Assembly: GCF_003574625.1 (NCBI RefSeq)
Contig: NZ_QNUJ01000006.1
Span: 1-64,000, forward strand
Length of the DNA: 64,000 bases
Direction: 5' to 3'
From: Shinella zoogloeoides
GTDB lineage: Bacteria; Pseudomonadota; Alphaproteobacteria; Rhizobiales; Rhizobiaceae
Under the pieces are notes generated by a model. That model had not been told where the DNA came from, searched no databases, and saw only the letters and a program-made list of their open reading frames with translations. Each line of letters opens with the position of its first letter. The first letter of the stretch is position 1. The position numbers were made by a program, and so were the translations under genes. Positions 53,915-62,735 of the stretch are shown here, piece by piece.

Positions 53915-54565
53915 ATGGCACTACCGAGGGCGGCGAGGACACAGCGGCGCACGCGCATCCAGGAAGCCAAGGAAGAGCAGATCCTCGAAGCGGCGCTGGA
54001 GGTCTTTTCGCTGCACGGCTTCCGCGGCGCGACGGTGGACCAGATCGCCGAGGTCGCCGGCATGTCCAAGCCGAACCTCCTCTACTATTTCCGCACCAAG
54101 GAGGCGATGCACCGGGCGCTGATCACCCGCGTCCTCGACACCTGGCTCGATCCGCTGCGCGAGTTCGACGCGGGCGGCAATCCGGTCTCGGAGATCCGCA
54201 GCTATATCCGCCGCAAGCTGGAGATGGCGCGGGATTTCCCGCGCGAAAGCCGGCTTTTCGCCAACGAGATCCTGCAGGGCGCGCCCAATATCGAGGATGA
54301 GCTGAAGGGGCCGCTGAAGGCGCTGGTCGACGAGAAGGCGGAGGTCATCCGCAGCTGGGCGAAGGCCGGCAAGATCGCCAAATGCGATCCCTATCACCTC
54401 ATCTTCTCCATCTGGTCCACCACGCAGCACTATGCCGACTTCGACGTGCAGGTGCGTGCGGTGCTCGGGCAGGGGCAGTCCGGCGAGGGGCGGTTCGAGG
54501 ATGCGGCGCGCTTCCTCGAACAGCTTTTCGTCGCCGGGCTCAATATCAGCGAGCAGCAGATCTAG
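53915..54565 (+). CDS. rutR: RutR-family TetR regulator of pyrimidine catabolism
   Basis: 216 residues. The TetR HTH (ILEAALEVFSLHGFRGATVDQIAEVAGMSKPNLLYYFRTKEA) is followed by a C-terminal domain closely following E. coli RutR (RDFPRESRLFANEILQGAP, LKALVDEKAEVIRSW, HLIFSIWSTTQHYADFDVQV), the uracil/thymine-sensing repressor. It is divergent from the carbamoyl-beta-alanine hydrolase and dihydropyrimidinase genes. GAGGGGG precedes the ATG. The last 20 bp overlap the convergent opgC gene. Confidence 0.92.
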   Translation: MALPRAARTQRRTRIQEAKEEQILEAALEVFSLHGFRGATVDQIAEVAGMSKPNLLYYFRTKEAMHRALITRVLDTWLDPLREFDAGGNPVSEIRSYIRRKLEMARDFPRESRLFANEILQGAPNIEDELKGPLKALVDEKAEVIRSWAKAGKIAKCDPYHLIFSIWSTTQHYADFDVQVRAVLGQGQSGEGRFEDAARFLEQLFVAGLNISEQQI

Positions 54566-55769
54566 ACTTCGTTTCCACCGGTTCGGCCTTCGGCTGGCCG
54601 AAGAGGCTGGCGGCGATCTGCTCGCGTTCGCGCCAGAGGGCGGGCAGGGGCAGCAGCGCGATGCAGACGAGGGCGATCGTCGTCTTGGTGAGCTGCGAAA
54701 GTGCGGGCGTGCGGCCATCCGCATAATAGACCGCATAGACGATGGCGACGTGCCAGACATAGACCTGCAGCGAATGGCGGCCGAGCAGGCGCAGGAAGCG
54801 CAGCGTGAAGACCGCCGTCACGCCGCGGGCAAGCGCACGGACGAAGGCATTGTGATGCTTCGGGCCGGCGATCAGCAGCCAGGCGAGGCCCGTCGCCACG
54901 GCGGCGAAGTTGAGGAGGTAGACCGGGCCGAAATCGGCGCGGATCTCCATCGTCGCGAATTTGTCGAGCACGGCTTGCGGCAACAGGTCCCAGGCGGTGA
55001 CGATGCGCAGCGGCAGGAAGAACAGGCAGATGGCGAGCGCGGCCTTGGGCAGCAATGTCCTCTCCGGCGAGAAGATGGCCTGCCAGTCGATCTTCTTCTG
55101 CGCGGTGAGGACGCCGATCACCATGGCGGAGAAGAAGACGATCTGCCAGCCGAGCATGTTGAAGCTGGCGCGGATGCCCTGGCCGTCGGCGCCGGTGACG
55201 AGGGCGTTCAGCGGCTCGGTGGCGAAGCGCTGCAGGCCGAGCTGCGCGGCCATCCAGGCGATCAGCGACCCGGCGAGCACATGCGCCCACTTGCCCCGCA
55301 GGCACAGCCAGACGAGCGGCGGCGCGAAGATCATGTAGACGATATATTGCGGCAGGATATCCATGAAGGTCGGCTGGAAGAGGAAGGTGGCGATGGCCGC
55401 CAGCCGCAGCGGCTCGTCGAAATTCGTGGTGCCGAGCCAGTTGTACCAGAGCCGGTAGGCATCGGGCAGGAACATCTGCACGACGAGCACCGCCATCACC
55501 GTGCCCATGGCATAGCGGTAGAGCTCGAAGGCGCGGTTGCGGATGAGTTGGCGCCCGGTGTCGTAGCCGTATTTCAGCATCTTGCGGGCATAGACCATGC
55601 CGATCAGCAGGCCGGAGAGGAAGACGAAGCCCTGCGCGTCCTCCACGAAGGCGAACTGACGGTGGTTCACCTCCATCATCCAGTAGCCGCCGACGAATAT
55701 CAGGTGGTTGATGAGCATGAAGACGAGGAAATAGCCCCGCATGCCATCGATGATCTCAAATCGCTTCAA
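54546..55769 (-). CDS. opgC: OpgC-type integral membrane acyltransferase
   Basis: 407 residues, about ten membrane segments. MKRFEIIDGMRGYFLVFMLI and HRQFAFVEDAQGFVFLSGLL are OpgC motifs. The family succinylates or otherwise decorates osmoregulated periplasmic glucans, cyclic beta-glucans in rhizobia. No ATG fits; a TTG at 55769 with GGAG eight bases upstream is the best start. Its 3' end overlaps the rutR 3' end by 20 bp. Confidence 0.88.
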   Translation of the reverse strand: MKRFEIIDGMRGYFLVFMLINHLIFVGGYWMMEVNHRQFAFVEDAQGFVFLSGLLIGMVYARKMLKYGYDTGRQLIRNRAFELYRYAMGTVMAVLVVQMFLPDAYRLWYNWLGTTNFDEPLRLAAIATFLFQPTFMDILPQYIVYMIFAPPLVWLCLRGKWAHVLAGSLIAWMAAQLGLQRFATEPLNALVTGADGQGIRASFNMLGWQIVFFSAMVIGVLTAQKKIDWQAIFSPERTLLPKAALAICLFFLPLRIVTAWDLLPQAVLDKFATMEIRADFGPVYLLNFAAVATGLAWLLIAGPKHHNAFVRALARGVTAVFTLRFLRLLGRHSLQVYVWHVAIVYAVYYADGRTPALSQLTKTTIALVCIALLPLPALWREREQIAASLFGQPKAEPVETKSRSAAR

Positions 55770-55848
55770 AATGCGCACTCCGTCGCTGCTCAAGGTGCGC
55801 CCCAACAGGGCGGCAACGCGCGGCGCGGCGGATCGTTCCGAAAAAAGT

Positions 55849-56787
55849 TCAGTCGGGCAGGAAAGCCATCAGCGCGAGGCCGCAGGCCGTGACCAGCGCG
55901 CCGGCCAGCACCGGCAGGCTCGCCCAGCCATGGCCGAGCAGGCCTTCCAGCAGGATGATGAAGCTCGGCGTCAGGTAGCCGTAGCCGAGCAGCTTGGAGG
56001 CCGGCAGGCGCATCGAGGCATATTGCAGCAGCAGGAAGGTGAGGGCCGTGGTGACGACCGCGAGATAGGCGACGGCGGCGTAGACGGTGAGGGGGAGGGC
56101 CGAGAAGTCGGTCTGGACGAGGCCTCTTATGCCGGGCGGTATCAGCCAGAGCGTCGCGCCCACCGTGACCCAGAAGCCGAAGGCGACGGCATGCTCGCCC
56201 CGGTCGAAGCGGCGGATCAGCGGCACATAGAGCGCATGGCAGATGACGCCGACGAAGAAGATCATCTCGCCGGTACCGACATCGAAGGAAAGGATCGCAT
56301 CGACATTGCCGCGGAAGATCACCCAGACCGCGCCCGCGGCGGCGATGATGAGGCCCGCCAGCACGCCCGGTCTGGTGCGCTGGCCGAGCACCGGCAGCGC
56401 GAAGGCGGCGCTCAGCAGCGGCATCAGGGTGAAGACCGCGCCGGTGGCGACGGGGCTGGTGAATTCCAGCGCCATGAACATGGTCAGCATATAGGCCGCG
56501 ATGAGGCCGCCGAGCAGCAGGAAGCGCCACGCCTGCTTCGGCAGGGCCGTGGGGACGCGGAAGACGCCGAAGGCGAGCACGGCCATGACGACGATGGTCA
56601 GGATATAGCGCCAGAGCATCAGCGGCTCGGCCTTCATGTAGCGGGCCGCGAGCCCGCCGAAGGAGAAGGAGCCGGCGATCAGCACGGCGAAGAGCAGCAT
56701 GGCGAGATGGCCCTTCAGCTTCTCGTGGCCCTTGGCGTGGGTGGAAAGGCCCGCCGGGGCCGGCATACGCTTCGTCAAGAAAATCAT
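55849..56787 (-). CDS. EamA/DMT-family transporter
   Basis: 312 residues with ten predicted membrane segments in two EamA repeats (LLFAVLIAGSFSFGGLAARYM...; GEMIFFVGVICHALYVPLIRRF...). Drug/metabolite transporter superfamily; such proteins export amino acids, purines or metabolites, and the substrate is unknown. Start uncertain between 56787 and 56766 because neither has a strong ribosome-binding site. Confidence 0.85.
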   Translation of the reverse strand: MIFLTKRMPAPAGLSTHAKGHEKLKGHLAMLLFAVLIAGSFSFGGLAARYMKAEPLMLWRYILTIVVMAVLAFGVFRVPTALPKQAWRFLLLGGLIAAYMLTMFMALEFTSPVATGAVFTLMPLLSAAFALPVLGQRTRPGVLAGLIIAAAGAVWVIFRGNVDAILSFDVGTGEMIFFVGVICHALYVPLIRRFDRGEHAVAFGFWVTVGATLWLIPPGIRGLVQTDFSALPLTVYAAVAYLAVVTTALTFLLLQYASMRLPASKLLGYGYLTPSFIILLEGLLGHGWASLPVLAGALVTACGLALMAFLPD

Positions 56788-56918
56788 CCTATCGTCTGCG
56801 GCGCGGCTTGCCCGCCTCCCGCCCCGTTGCTCATAGCCTTGGGCGAGAGGATGCGCCAGAGCCCATAGGAAAGCCGCATTCCCCGCCCACAGACACGCGG
56901 CACGGCAAAGGACAGTTC

Positions 56919-57557
56919 ATGACGGCAGCCATCGGCTTCAAGGATACCGACCGCAAGACGAGCGAACTGCTCGAGGACATCCTCCATTCGATCCGGGGCG
57001 AGCACATCACGCTGCGCGACCTTCTCACGATGATGGGGGAAAGCGGTCTCCTTCTGCTCTGCGCCTTCCTGTCGCTGCCCTTCCTCTTTCCCGTGTCGAT
57101 CCCCGGCGTCTCCACCGTCTTCGGCGCGGGCATCGTGCTGATCAGCGCGGCGATCACGCTGAACCGGCTGCCCTGGCTGCCGGAAAAGGTCGCCGACCGG
57201 CGGCTGGAAAGCGGCCGGCTGCGGCCGGTGCTGCAGCGCGGCGTGACGTTCCTGCGCCGGATCGACCGCTTCTTCAAGCCGCGCTTCGCCTCGGTGACGA
57301 CGGGCGCCGTGATGAACCGGATCAACGGGCTGGCGCTGATGGGGGCGGGGCTGCTGCTGATGGCGCCGCTCGGGCTCATTCCCTTTTCCAACACGCTGCC
57401 GGGCGTCGCTATCCTGCTGCTCGCCGCCGGTATCTCGCAGCGCGACGGGCTGGTGGTGCTCGCCGGCTACGCAATGGTGGTGCTGACCGTCGTTTATTTC
57501 ACGGCGCTCGCCTTCCTCGCCTATAGCGCGGGGCAGAGCTTCAACATCTTCGAGTAA
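56919..57557 (+). CDS. exoD: Exopolysaccharide synthesis protein ExoD
   Basis: 212 residues. The ExoD pattern is TSELLEDILHSI, LRDLLTMMGESGLLLLCAFLSLPFLFPVSIPGVST with GIVLISAAITLNRLPWLP, and hydrophobic C-terminal segments. ExoD is an inner-membrane protein needed for exopolysaccharide production and alkaline tolerance in Sinorhizobium meliloti. AAAGGA lies before the ATG at 56919. Convergent with the rhodanese gene. Confidence 0.92.
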   Translation: MTAAIGFKDTDRKTSELLEDILHSIRGEHITLRDLLTMMGESGLLLLCAFLSLPFLFPVSIPGVSTVFGAGIVLISAAITLNRLPWLPEKVADRRLESGRLRPVLQRGVTFLRRIDRFFKPRFASVTTGAVMNRINGLALMGAGLLLMAPLGLIPFSNTLPGVAILLLAAGISQRDGLVVLAGYAMVVLTVVYFTALAFLAYSAGQSFNIFE

Positions 57558-57563
57558 GGGGCA

Positions 57564-58097
57564 TCAGGCCGGCTGCCGGTTCCAGGGCATGCGCGCCAGC
57601 AGCATCGCCATGCCACACCAGCCCGTCGTGCCGGCGAAGGCCAACATGATGCCGATGACGCCGGCGAGGGCGAAGGCGGCGGTCAGGCCGGAAAAGCCCA
57701 GCGCGACCAGAGCGGCGATCAGGATGCCGACCGCGATCTGGACCTGCCGGAAGAGCGGGATCGCCGCCGACCGGGCACCGCCGACGACGGGCAGGCCGGC
57801 TTCCTTCCATGCGGCAATACCGCCTTCGAGATTGTAAACCGCACGGCCTGCGCCGGCTGCTTCGGCCGTCCGGCAGGCCGCTTCGCCGCGCGCGCCTTTC
57901 AGGCACTGGAAGATCATCTTGCGGTCGGCAGGTATCTGCGCGCCGGCAAGCGCGTGGTCGAGCGAAGAAAGCGGGATCGAGGCGGCGCAGGCGATGTGCT
58001 CGGCACGGAACTCGTCCGGTTCGCGCACGTCGACCAGCACGGCCTCGCCGGAGGCGAGCCACAGGGCGGCGTCTTTCGGGGACACGGATGCGGTCAT
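57564..58097 (-). CDS. Rhodanese-domain protein with C-terminal DUF2892-like membrane segments
   Basis: 177 residues. The rhodanese domain (residues 1-105) has active-site Cys65 in FQCLKGARG and DVREPDEFRAEHI. Two hydrophobic helices follow (VQIAVGILIAALVALGFSG; AGVIGIMLAFAGTTGWCGMAMLL), as in DUF2892 proteins with an extra membrane cysteine. It handles sulfane sulfur at the membrane. It starts 2 bp after the ArsR-type repressor, forming a two-gene operon like those of BigR/SqrR systems. Confidence 0.9.
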   Translation of the reverse strand: MTASVSPKDAALWLASGEAVLVDVREPDEFRAEHIACAASIPLSSLDHALAGAQIPADRKMIFQCLKGARGEAACRTAEAAGAGRAVYNLEGGIAAWKEAGLPVVGGARSAAIPLFRQVQIAVGILIAALVALGFSGLTAAFALAGVIGIMLAFAGTTGWCGMAMLLARMPWNRQPA

Positions 58098-58099
58098 GG

Positions 58100-58408
58100 T
58101 CAGTCCTTTGCGCAGAAGCGGGCGTAGAGCACGGCCATGATTTCCATCACGGCCGGATGGTCGATGGCGTAGAAAAGAGTGCGGTGATCGCGCCGGAAGC
58201 GCACGATCCCTTCCTCCTTCAATTTGGCGAGGTGCTGCGACATCGAGGTCTGGGCGATGCCCGTCTCCCCGATCAGCTCGTTCACGTTGCGCTCGCCGTT
58301 CGCCAGCGCACACAGGATCAGGAGGCGGTGGGAACTGGCGAGTCCCTTCAGGAAATTCGCCACCGTCTCGGCCTTCGCCGGCATCTCTTCGGTAATCGTC
58401 ACGGGCAT
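58100..58408 (-). CDS. ArsR-family regulator, BigR/SqrR-like persulfide sensor
   Basis: 102 residues. The winged helix reads LLILCALANGERNVNELIGETGIAQTSMSQHLAKLKEEG. Two cysteines, C33 in the alpha-2 region and C99 near the C-terminus (ARFCAKD), correspond to the pair that forms a tetrasulfide or disulfide bridge in BigR and SqrR. It probably represses itself and the rhodanese gene, with derepression by H2S or persulfide. The 66-bp divergent region is AT-rich, with a repeated TTATGAT that may be its operator. Confidence 0.87.
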   Translation of the reverse strand: MPVTITEEMPAKAETVANFLKGLASSHRLLILCALANGERNVNELIGETGIAQTSMSQHLAKLKEEGIVRFRRDHRTLFYAIDHPAVMEIMAVLYARFCAKD

Positions 58409-58409
58409 C

Positions 58410-58442
58410 TCTTTATGATTTATATTTTTATGATATCAAGAA
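58410..58442. promoter_or_regulatory. AT-rich candidate operator of the BigR-like regulator
   Basis: TTATGAT occurs twice, separated by TTATATTT, in the otherwise GC-rich gap between the ArsR-type gene and the divergent AhpD-like gene. AT-rich operators are usual for this family. Low certainty. Confidence 0.4.
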
Positions 58443-58474
58443 AATATGAAATGTAAAGCTGCAAGGAGCGAGCC

Positions 58475-58819
58475 ATGACGAAGGACTACAAGGCGATCAC
58501 AAGGGATATCTCGGCCTATATGGGCGAGCTGCGCAAGCTTGCGCCGGAAGCGATGCAGGGCTTTTCGGCGCTCGCGAAGGGCGCGGGCGCCGAAGGCGCG
58601 CTGGACAGGAAGACGAAGGAATTGATCGCGCTCGCCATTGGCGTGACGCAGCGCTGCGACGGCTGCATCGGCTTCCATGCCAAGGCGCTGCACGAGCTGG
58701 GCGCCAGCCGACAGGAGGTCGCAGAGGTGATGGTGATGTGCGTCTATATGGGGGGCGGGCCGGCACTGATGTATGCGGCCGATGCCCTGCGCGCCTACGA
58801 CCAGTTCGCCGGGGCCTGA
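58475..58819 (+). CDS. Carboxymuconolactone decarboxylase/AhpD-like protein
   Basis: 114 residues, all-helical. The AhpD-type redox motif is C61-DG-C64 with His68 (QRCDGCIGFHAKAL), and YMGGGPALMYAADAL closes the fold. It has peroxidase or thiol-disulfide activity rather than true decarboxylase function. Divergent from the BigR-like gene, it is probably part of the same sulfide/oxidative response. AAGGAG precedes the ATG. Confidence 0.88.
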   Translation: MTKDYKAITRDISAYMGELRKLAPEAMQGFSALAKGAGAEGALDRKTKELIALAIGVTQRCDGCIGFHAKALHELGASRQEVAEVMVMCVYMGGGPALMYAADALRAYDQFAGA

Positions 58820-58828
58820 GGCCCCGGC
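58808..58828. terminator. Hairpin with the AhpD-like stop codon in its loop
   Basis: A perfect 9-bp stem (GCCGGGGCC / GGCCCCGGC) whose three-base loop is the TGA stop of the AhpD-like gene. It lies between convergent genes. No T-run. Confidence 0.4.
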
Positions 58829-58836
58829 GGGTTGGC

Positions 58837-60150
58837 TTACTCCGCTGCCTGGCGGGCCGCCGGGTTGTTCGGATGGGTCGTCCAGTTGGCGTAGTTCGGG
58901 TCGACGGGCTTGCCGGTGCGCTGGTCGAGCGTGCCGGGTTCGAGGCCCACCATGGTGATGCAGTTCTCGACCGGGCAGACGTTGACGCAGAGATTGCAGC
59001 CGACGCACTCGTCCTCCATCACCTCGAAATGCCGGACGCCGTCGACGAACTGGGTGATCGCCTGGTGCGAGGTGTCCTCGCAGGCGATGTGGCAGCGGCC
59101 GCACTTGATGCAGGCATCCTGGTCGATATGGGCTTTGGCGATGTAGTTGAGGTTGAGATACTGCCAGTCCGTGACGTTCGGCACGGCGCGGCCGCAGATG
59201 TCGTCAAGGCTGCGGTGGCCCTTGGCGTCCATCCAGTCGGAAAGGCCTGAGATCATCTCCTGCACGATCTTGAAGCCGTAGGTCATGGCTGCCGTGCAGA
59301 CCTGCACGTTGCCTGCGCCGAGCGCCAGGAACTCGGCGGCGTCGCGCCATGTCGTCACGCCGCCGATGCCGGAGATCGGCAGGCCGTAGGTCTCCGGGTC
59401 GCGGGCGATCTCGGCCACCATGTTGAGTGCGATGGGTTTGACCGCCGGCCCACAATAGCCGCCATGCGTGCCCTTGCCGCCGACCGTCGGGTTGGGGGCG
59501 AAGCTGTCGAGATTGACCGACACGATGGAGTTGATCGTGTTGATCAGCGACACGGCGTCTGTGCCGCCGGCCTTGGCCGCGCGGGCGGGCTTGCGGATAT
59601 CGGTGATGTTCGGCGTCAGCTTGGTGATGACGGGCATGCGGGTATACTGCTTGCACCAGCGCACGACCATCTCGATATATTCCGGCACCTGGCCGACCGC
59701 CGCGCCCATGCCGCGCTCGGACATGCCGTGCGGACAGCCGAAATTGAGCTCGATGCCGTCCGCGCCGGTCTCTTCCACCAGCGGCAGGATCGCTTTCCAG
59801 CTCTCCTCCTCGCAGGGCACCATGATCGAGGCGATCAGCGCCCGGTCCGGCCAGTTCATCTTGACCTGCTTCATCTCGATCAGGTTCGTGTAGAGATCGC
59901 GGTCGGTGATGAGCTCGATATTGTTGAGACCGAGGAGGCGGCGGTCGGCGCCCCAGATCGCGCCGTAGCGCGGGCCGTTGACGTTGACGACCGGCGGGCC
60001 TTCTTCGCCGAGCGTCTTCCAGACCACGCCGCCCCAGCCCGCCTTGAAGGCGCGCTCGACATTGTAGGCCTTGTCGGTCGGCGGCGCGGAGGCCAGCCAG
60101 AACGGGTTGGGCGACTTGATGCCGACGAAATTGTTGCGAAGATCAGCCAT
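58837..60150 (-). CDS. preA: NAD-dependent dihydropyrimidine dehydrogenase subunit PreA
   Basis: 437 residues. The N-terminal FMN-binding TIM barrel resembles dihydroorotate dehydrogenase (NPFWLASAPPTDKAYNVERAF; GIELNFGCPHGMSERGMG). Two C-terminal 4Fe-4S clusters are formed by CIKCGRCHIACEDTSHQ and CVGCNLCVNVCPVENC. It reduces uracil and thymine to the 5,6-dihydro forms, with electrons delivered by PreT. It lies 12 bp after preT. Confidence 0.95.
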   Translation of the reverse strand: MADLRNNFVGIKSPNPFWLASAPPTDKAYNVERAFKAGWGGVVWKTLGEEGPPVVNVNGPRYGAIWGADRRLLGLNNIELITDRDLYTNLIEMKQVKMNWPDRALIASIMVPCEEESWKAILPLVEETGADGIELNFGCPHGMSERGMGAAVGQVPEYIEMVVRWCKQYTRMPVITKLTPNITDIRKPARAAKAGGTDAVSLINTINSIVSVNLDSFAPNPTVGGKGTHGGYCGPAVKPIALNMVAEIARDPETYGLPISGIGGVTTWRDAAEFLALGAGNVQVCTAAMTYGFKIVQEMISGLSDWMDAKGHRSLDDICGRAVPNVTDWQYLNLNYIAKAHIDQDACIKCGRCHIACEDTSHQAITQFVDGVRHFEVMEDECVGCNLCVNVCPVENCITMVGLEPGTLDQRTGKPVDPNYANWTTHPNNPAARQAAE

Positions 60151-60162
60151 GTCTCATCTCCC

Positions 60163-61524
60163 TCAAGCGACGGCAACGGAAGGCTGCGCGCCGGCAGCCA
60201 GTATGCGGTTGATCGAATCGGCCGCGTCGCGCCCTTGCGCGACAGAGGTGACCGTCAGGTCCTCGCCGGCCTTCACGCAGTCGCCGCCGGCCCAGACATT
60301 GGGAACGGAGGTGCGGCCCTCGGCGTCGACGGCGATGCGGTTGCCGGCCATGGCGAGCAGGCCGAGCCCGGCCGCCTCGAAGGTCTGGCCGATGGCCTTG
60401 AAGATCTGGTCGGCGGCGAGCGCCCCGGTCTCGCCGGTGCCGACGAGCCTGCCGTCGCGCATCTCGGTATATTCCACCTCGATGCCGGCGACATGGCCGT
60501 CGCGGGCGATGACGCGCTTCGGCTGGAGCCAGTGGCGGATCATCACGCCCTTGGAGGCGGCGAGGTCCTGCTCGAAGGGCGAGGCGTTCATGTGCTCCTT
60601 GCCGCGGCGGTAGCAGATCGTCACCTCTTCCGCGCCGAGGAGCTTTGCCTGCACGGCGGCGTCGATGGCCGTCATGCCGCCGCCGATGACGACGACGCGC
60701 CGGCCGACCGGCACGCTCGCCTTGTCCCCGGCCTGCCGCAGCTCGGCGATGAAATCGACGGCATCCACGACGCCGGGCAGGGTCTCGCCTTCCGCGCCGA
60801 GCGCGTTGACGCCGGCAAGGCCCATGCCGAGGAAGACGGCGTCGAAATTGGCGGTGAGGTCGGCGAGCGTGAAGTCACGACCGAGCTTCAGGCCGTTCTT
60901 CACCTCGATGCCGCCGATGGCAAGCACGTAGTCGACCTCGCGCTGGGCGAAGTCGTCGACGGCCTTGTAGGTGGCGATGCCGTATTCGTTGAGGCCGCCG
61001 GCCTTCTCGCGCGCCTCGAAGATCACGACGTCATGGCCGTTCATGGCGAGGCGGTGGGCGCAGGCGAGACCCGCCGGGCCGGCGCCGACGACGGCCACGG
61101 CTTTGCCCGTGTGGGCCGCGCGCTCGTAGAAATGCTGGTTCTCCGTCATCGCGACGTCGGTCGCGTAGCGCTGGAGACGACCGATTTCGACGGGGCGATG
61201 CTCGGCGGTGTTGCGCACGCAGGCCTGCTCGCAGAGCGTCTCGGTGGGACAGACGCGGGCGCACATGCCGCCGAGGATGTTCTGGTCGAAGATGGTCTTC
61301 GCCGAACCGATCGGGTTGCCCGTCGAGATCTGGCGGATGAACAGCGGAATGTCGATGGAGGTGGGACAGGCCGTCATGCACGGCGCGTCGTAGCAGAAGT
61401 AGCAGCGGTCGGCTGCGACCAGCGCCTCATGGTCGTCGAGGCGCGGGTGGAGGTCGGAAAAGTTCGTCTCGTATTCGGCCGGCGCAAGACGCCCCCGATG
61501 AATCCCAGATTGCGTCGTTCCCAT
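60163..61524 (-). CDS. preT: NAD-dependent dihydropyrimidine dehydrogenase subunit PreT
   Basis: 453 residues. The N-terminal cysteine-rich Fe-S domain (RCYFCYDAPCMTACPTSIDI; GGMCARVCPTETLCEQACVR) is followed by an FAD site (AVVGAGPAGLACAHRL) and an NAD site (VVVIGGGMTAIDAAVQAKLLG). As in GltD-type flavoproteins, it passes electrons from NADH to PreA. It is the first gene of preTA, with a RutR-like palindrome 60 bp upstream. Confidence 0.95.
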   Translation of the reverse strand: MGTTQSGIHRGRLAPAEYETNFSDLHPRLDDHEALVAADRCYFCYDAPCMTACPTSIDIPLFIRQISTGNPIGSAKTIFDQNILGGMCARVCPTETLCEQACVRNTAEHRPVEIGRLQRYATDVAMTENQHFYERAAHTGKAVAVVGAGPAGLACAHRLAMNGHDVVIFEAREKAGGLNEYGIATYKAVDDFAQREVDYVLAIGGIEVKNGLKLGRDFTLADLTANFDAVFLGMGLAGVNALGAEGETLPGVVDAVDFIAELRQAGDKASVPVGRRVVVIGGGMTAIDAAVQAKLLGAEEVTICYRRGKEHMNASPFEQDLAASKGVMIRHWLQPKRVIARDGHVAGIEVEYTEMRDGRLVGTGETGALAADQIFKAIGQTFEAAGLGLLAMAGNRIAVDAEGRTSVPNVWAGGDCVKAGEDLTVTSVAQGRDAADSINRILAAGAQPSVAVA

Positions 61525-61583
61525 AGTTATCTCCCATTCGAGTGGGCTTTTTGAATAGAAGAACGGTAACCCAGCTTTATTTT

Positions 61584-61599
61584 TTTATCAAACGGTAAA
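61584..61599. promoter_or_regulatory. Putative RutR operator upstream of preT
   Basis: On the minus strand TTTACCGTTTGATAAA, identical at 13 of 16 positions to the site at 53766-53781 and similar to the E. coli RutR consensus. It sits 60 bp upstream of the preT ATG, within the promoter region, which also serves the divergent SorC-family gene. Confidence 0.5.
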
Positions 61600-61781
61600 A
61601 CTTCAAAAGAAATGCTGGTTTTTCAATGGTTGCAGCGAAAATAAACATGAGTAATCGGGTTATCTTTTTGCGGCGTCAATAAAGCCGTGCGGCCTTGCCT
61701 GTCTTTCCTGCGCCATCACGCGGCGTTTGACAGGCCGGGGGAAAAGATGCAGCAAATCTTATGAAACGAACGGGGTAGACG

Positions 61782-62735
61782 ATGGCGAAGCGGACGGAAA
61801 CAGCCGGGCGGCTGGACGATGCGGCAAGGGCCGGCTGGCTCTACTATGTCGCCGGCCGCACGCAGGACGAGATCGCCTCGGCCATGGGCATTTCCCGCCA
61901 GTCGGCGCAGCGCCTCGTGTCGCTTGCCGTCGCCGAGCGGCTGATCAAGGTTCGCCTCGACCATCCCATCGCCGAATGCCTGGAGCTGGGCGAAGCGCTC
62001 AAGCGGAAATTCGGCCTCGTGCATGTCGATATCGTGCCGAGCGATCCGGGCTCCACCTCCACGACGATCGGCATCGCCGAGGCGGGGGCGGCCGAGATCG
62101 AGCGCTGGCTTAAGAAGAGCGAGCCCATCGTGCTCGCCGTCGGTACCGGGCGCACGCTGAAGGCGGCGATCGACCAGCTTCCGGCGATGGAGTGCCCGCA
62201 GCACCGTATCCTGTCTCTCACCGGCAATATCGGGCCGGACGGCTCGGCCGCCTATTACAACGTCATCTTCTCCATGGCCGACGCGGTGAAGGCCCGGCAC
62301 TATCCGATGCCGCTGCCCGTCCTCGTCTCCTCGACGGAGGAGCGCGATCTCCTGCACCGGCAGAGCCTCGTGCAGTCGACGCTTCAGCTCGGCCGCGAGG
62401 CGGATGTCGCCTTCGTCGGCATCGGCGAGCTCGGCGCCGACGCGCCGCTCTGCCTCGACGGTTTCCTCGATCCCGAAGAGATGGCGCGGCTGATGGAGGA
62501 GGGCGCGGCCGGCGAGATCTGCGGCTGGATGTTCGACAGTAATGGAAGGCTGCTCGACGGCAGCATCAACGAGCGCGTCGCCTCCGTGCCGCTGCCGCCG
62601 CGCGAGACGACCACGGTCATCGGCCTTGCCAAGGGCAAGCGCAAATATGCCGCCCTTCTCGCCGCCCTCAGGGGCCGCATGATCAATGGCGTGATCACCG
62701 ACGAAGCGACGGCGCGCGACCTGCTTTCGGCCTGA
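61782..62735 (+). CDS. SorC/DeoR-family sugar-responsive transcriptional regulator
   Basis: 317 residues. The N-terminal HTH reads YVAGRTQDEIASAMGISRQSAQRLVSLAVAERLIKV. The C-terminal sugar-phosphate-binding domain follows (VLAVGTGRTLKAAIDQLP, LSLTGNIGPDGSAAYYNV, ADVAFVGIGELG, INGVITDEATARDLL). It resembles SmoC-like regulators of polyol transport in rhizobia. Immediately upstream of a sugar/polyol ABC transporter, it is probably that operon's regulator. Confidence 0.92.
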   Translation: MAKRTETAGRLDDAARAGWLYYVAGRTQDEIASAMGISRQSAQRLVSLAVAERLIKVRLDHPIAECLELGEALKRKFGLVHVDIVPSDPGSTSTTIGIAEAGAAEIERWLKKSEPIVLAVGTGRTLKAAIDQLPAMECPQHRILSLTGNIGPDGSAAYYNVIFSMADAVKARHYPMPLPVLVSSTEERDLLHRQSLVQSTLQLGREADVAFVGIGELGADAPLCLDGFLDPEEMARLMEEGAAGEICGWMFDSNGRLLDGSINERVASVPLPPRETTTVIGLAKGKRKYAALLAALRGRMINGVITDEATARDLLSA

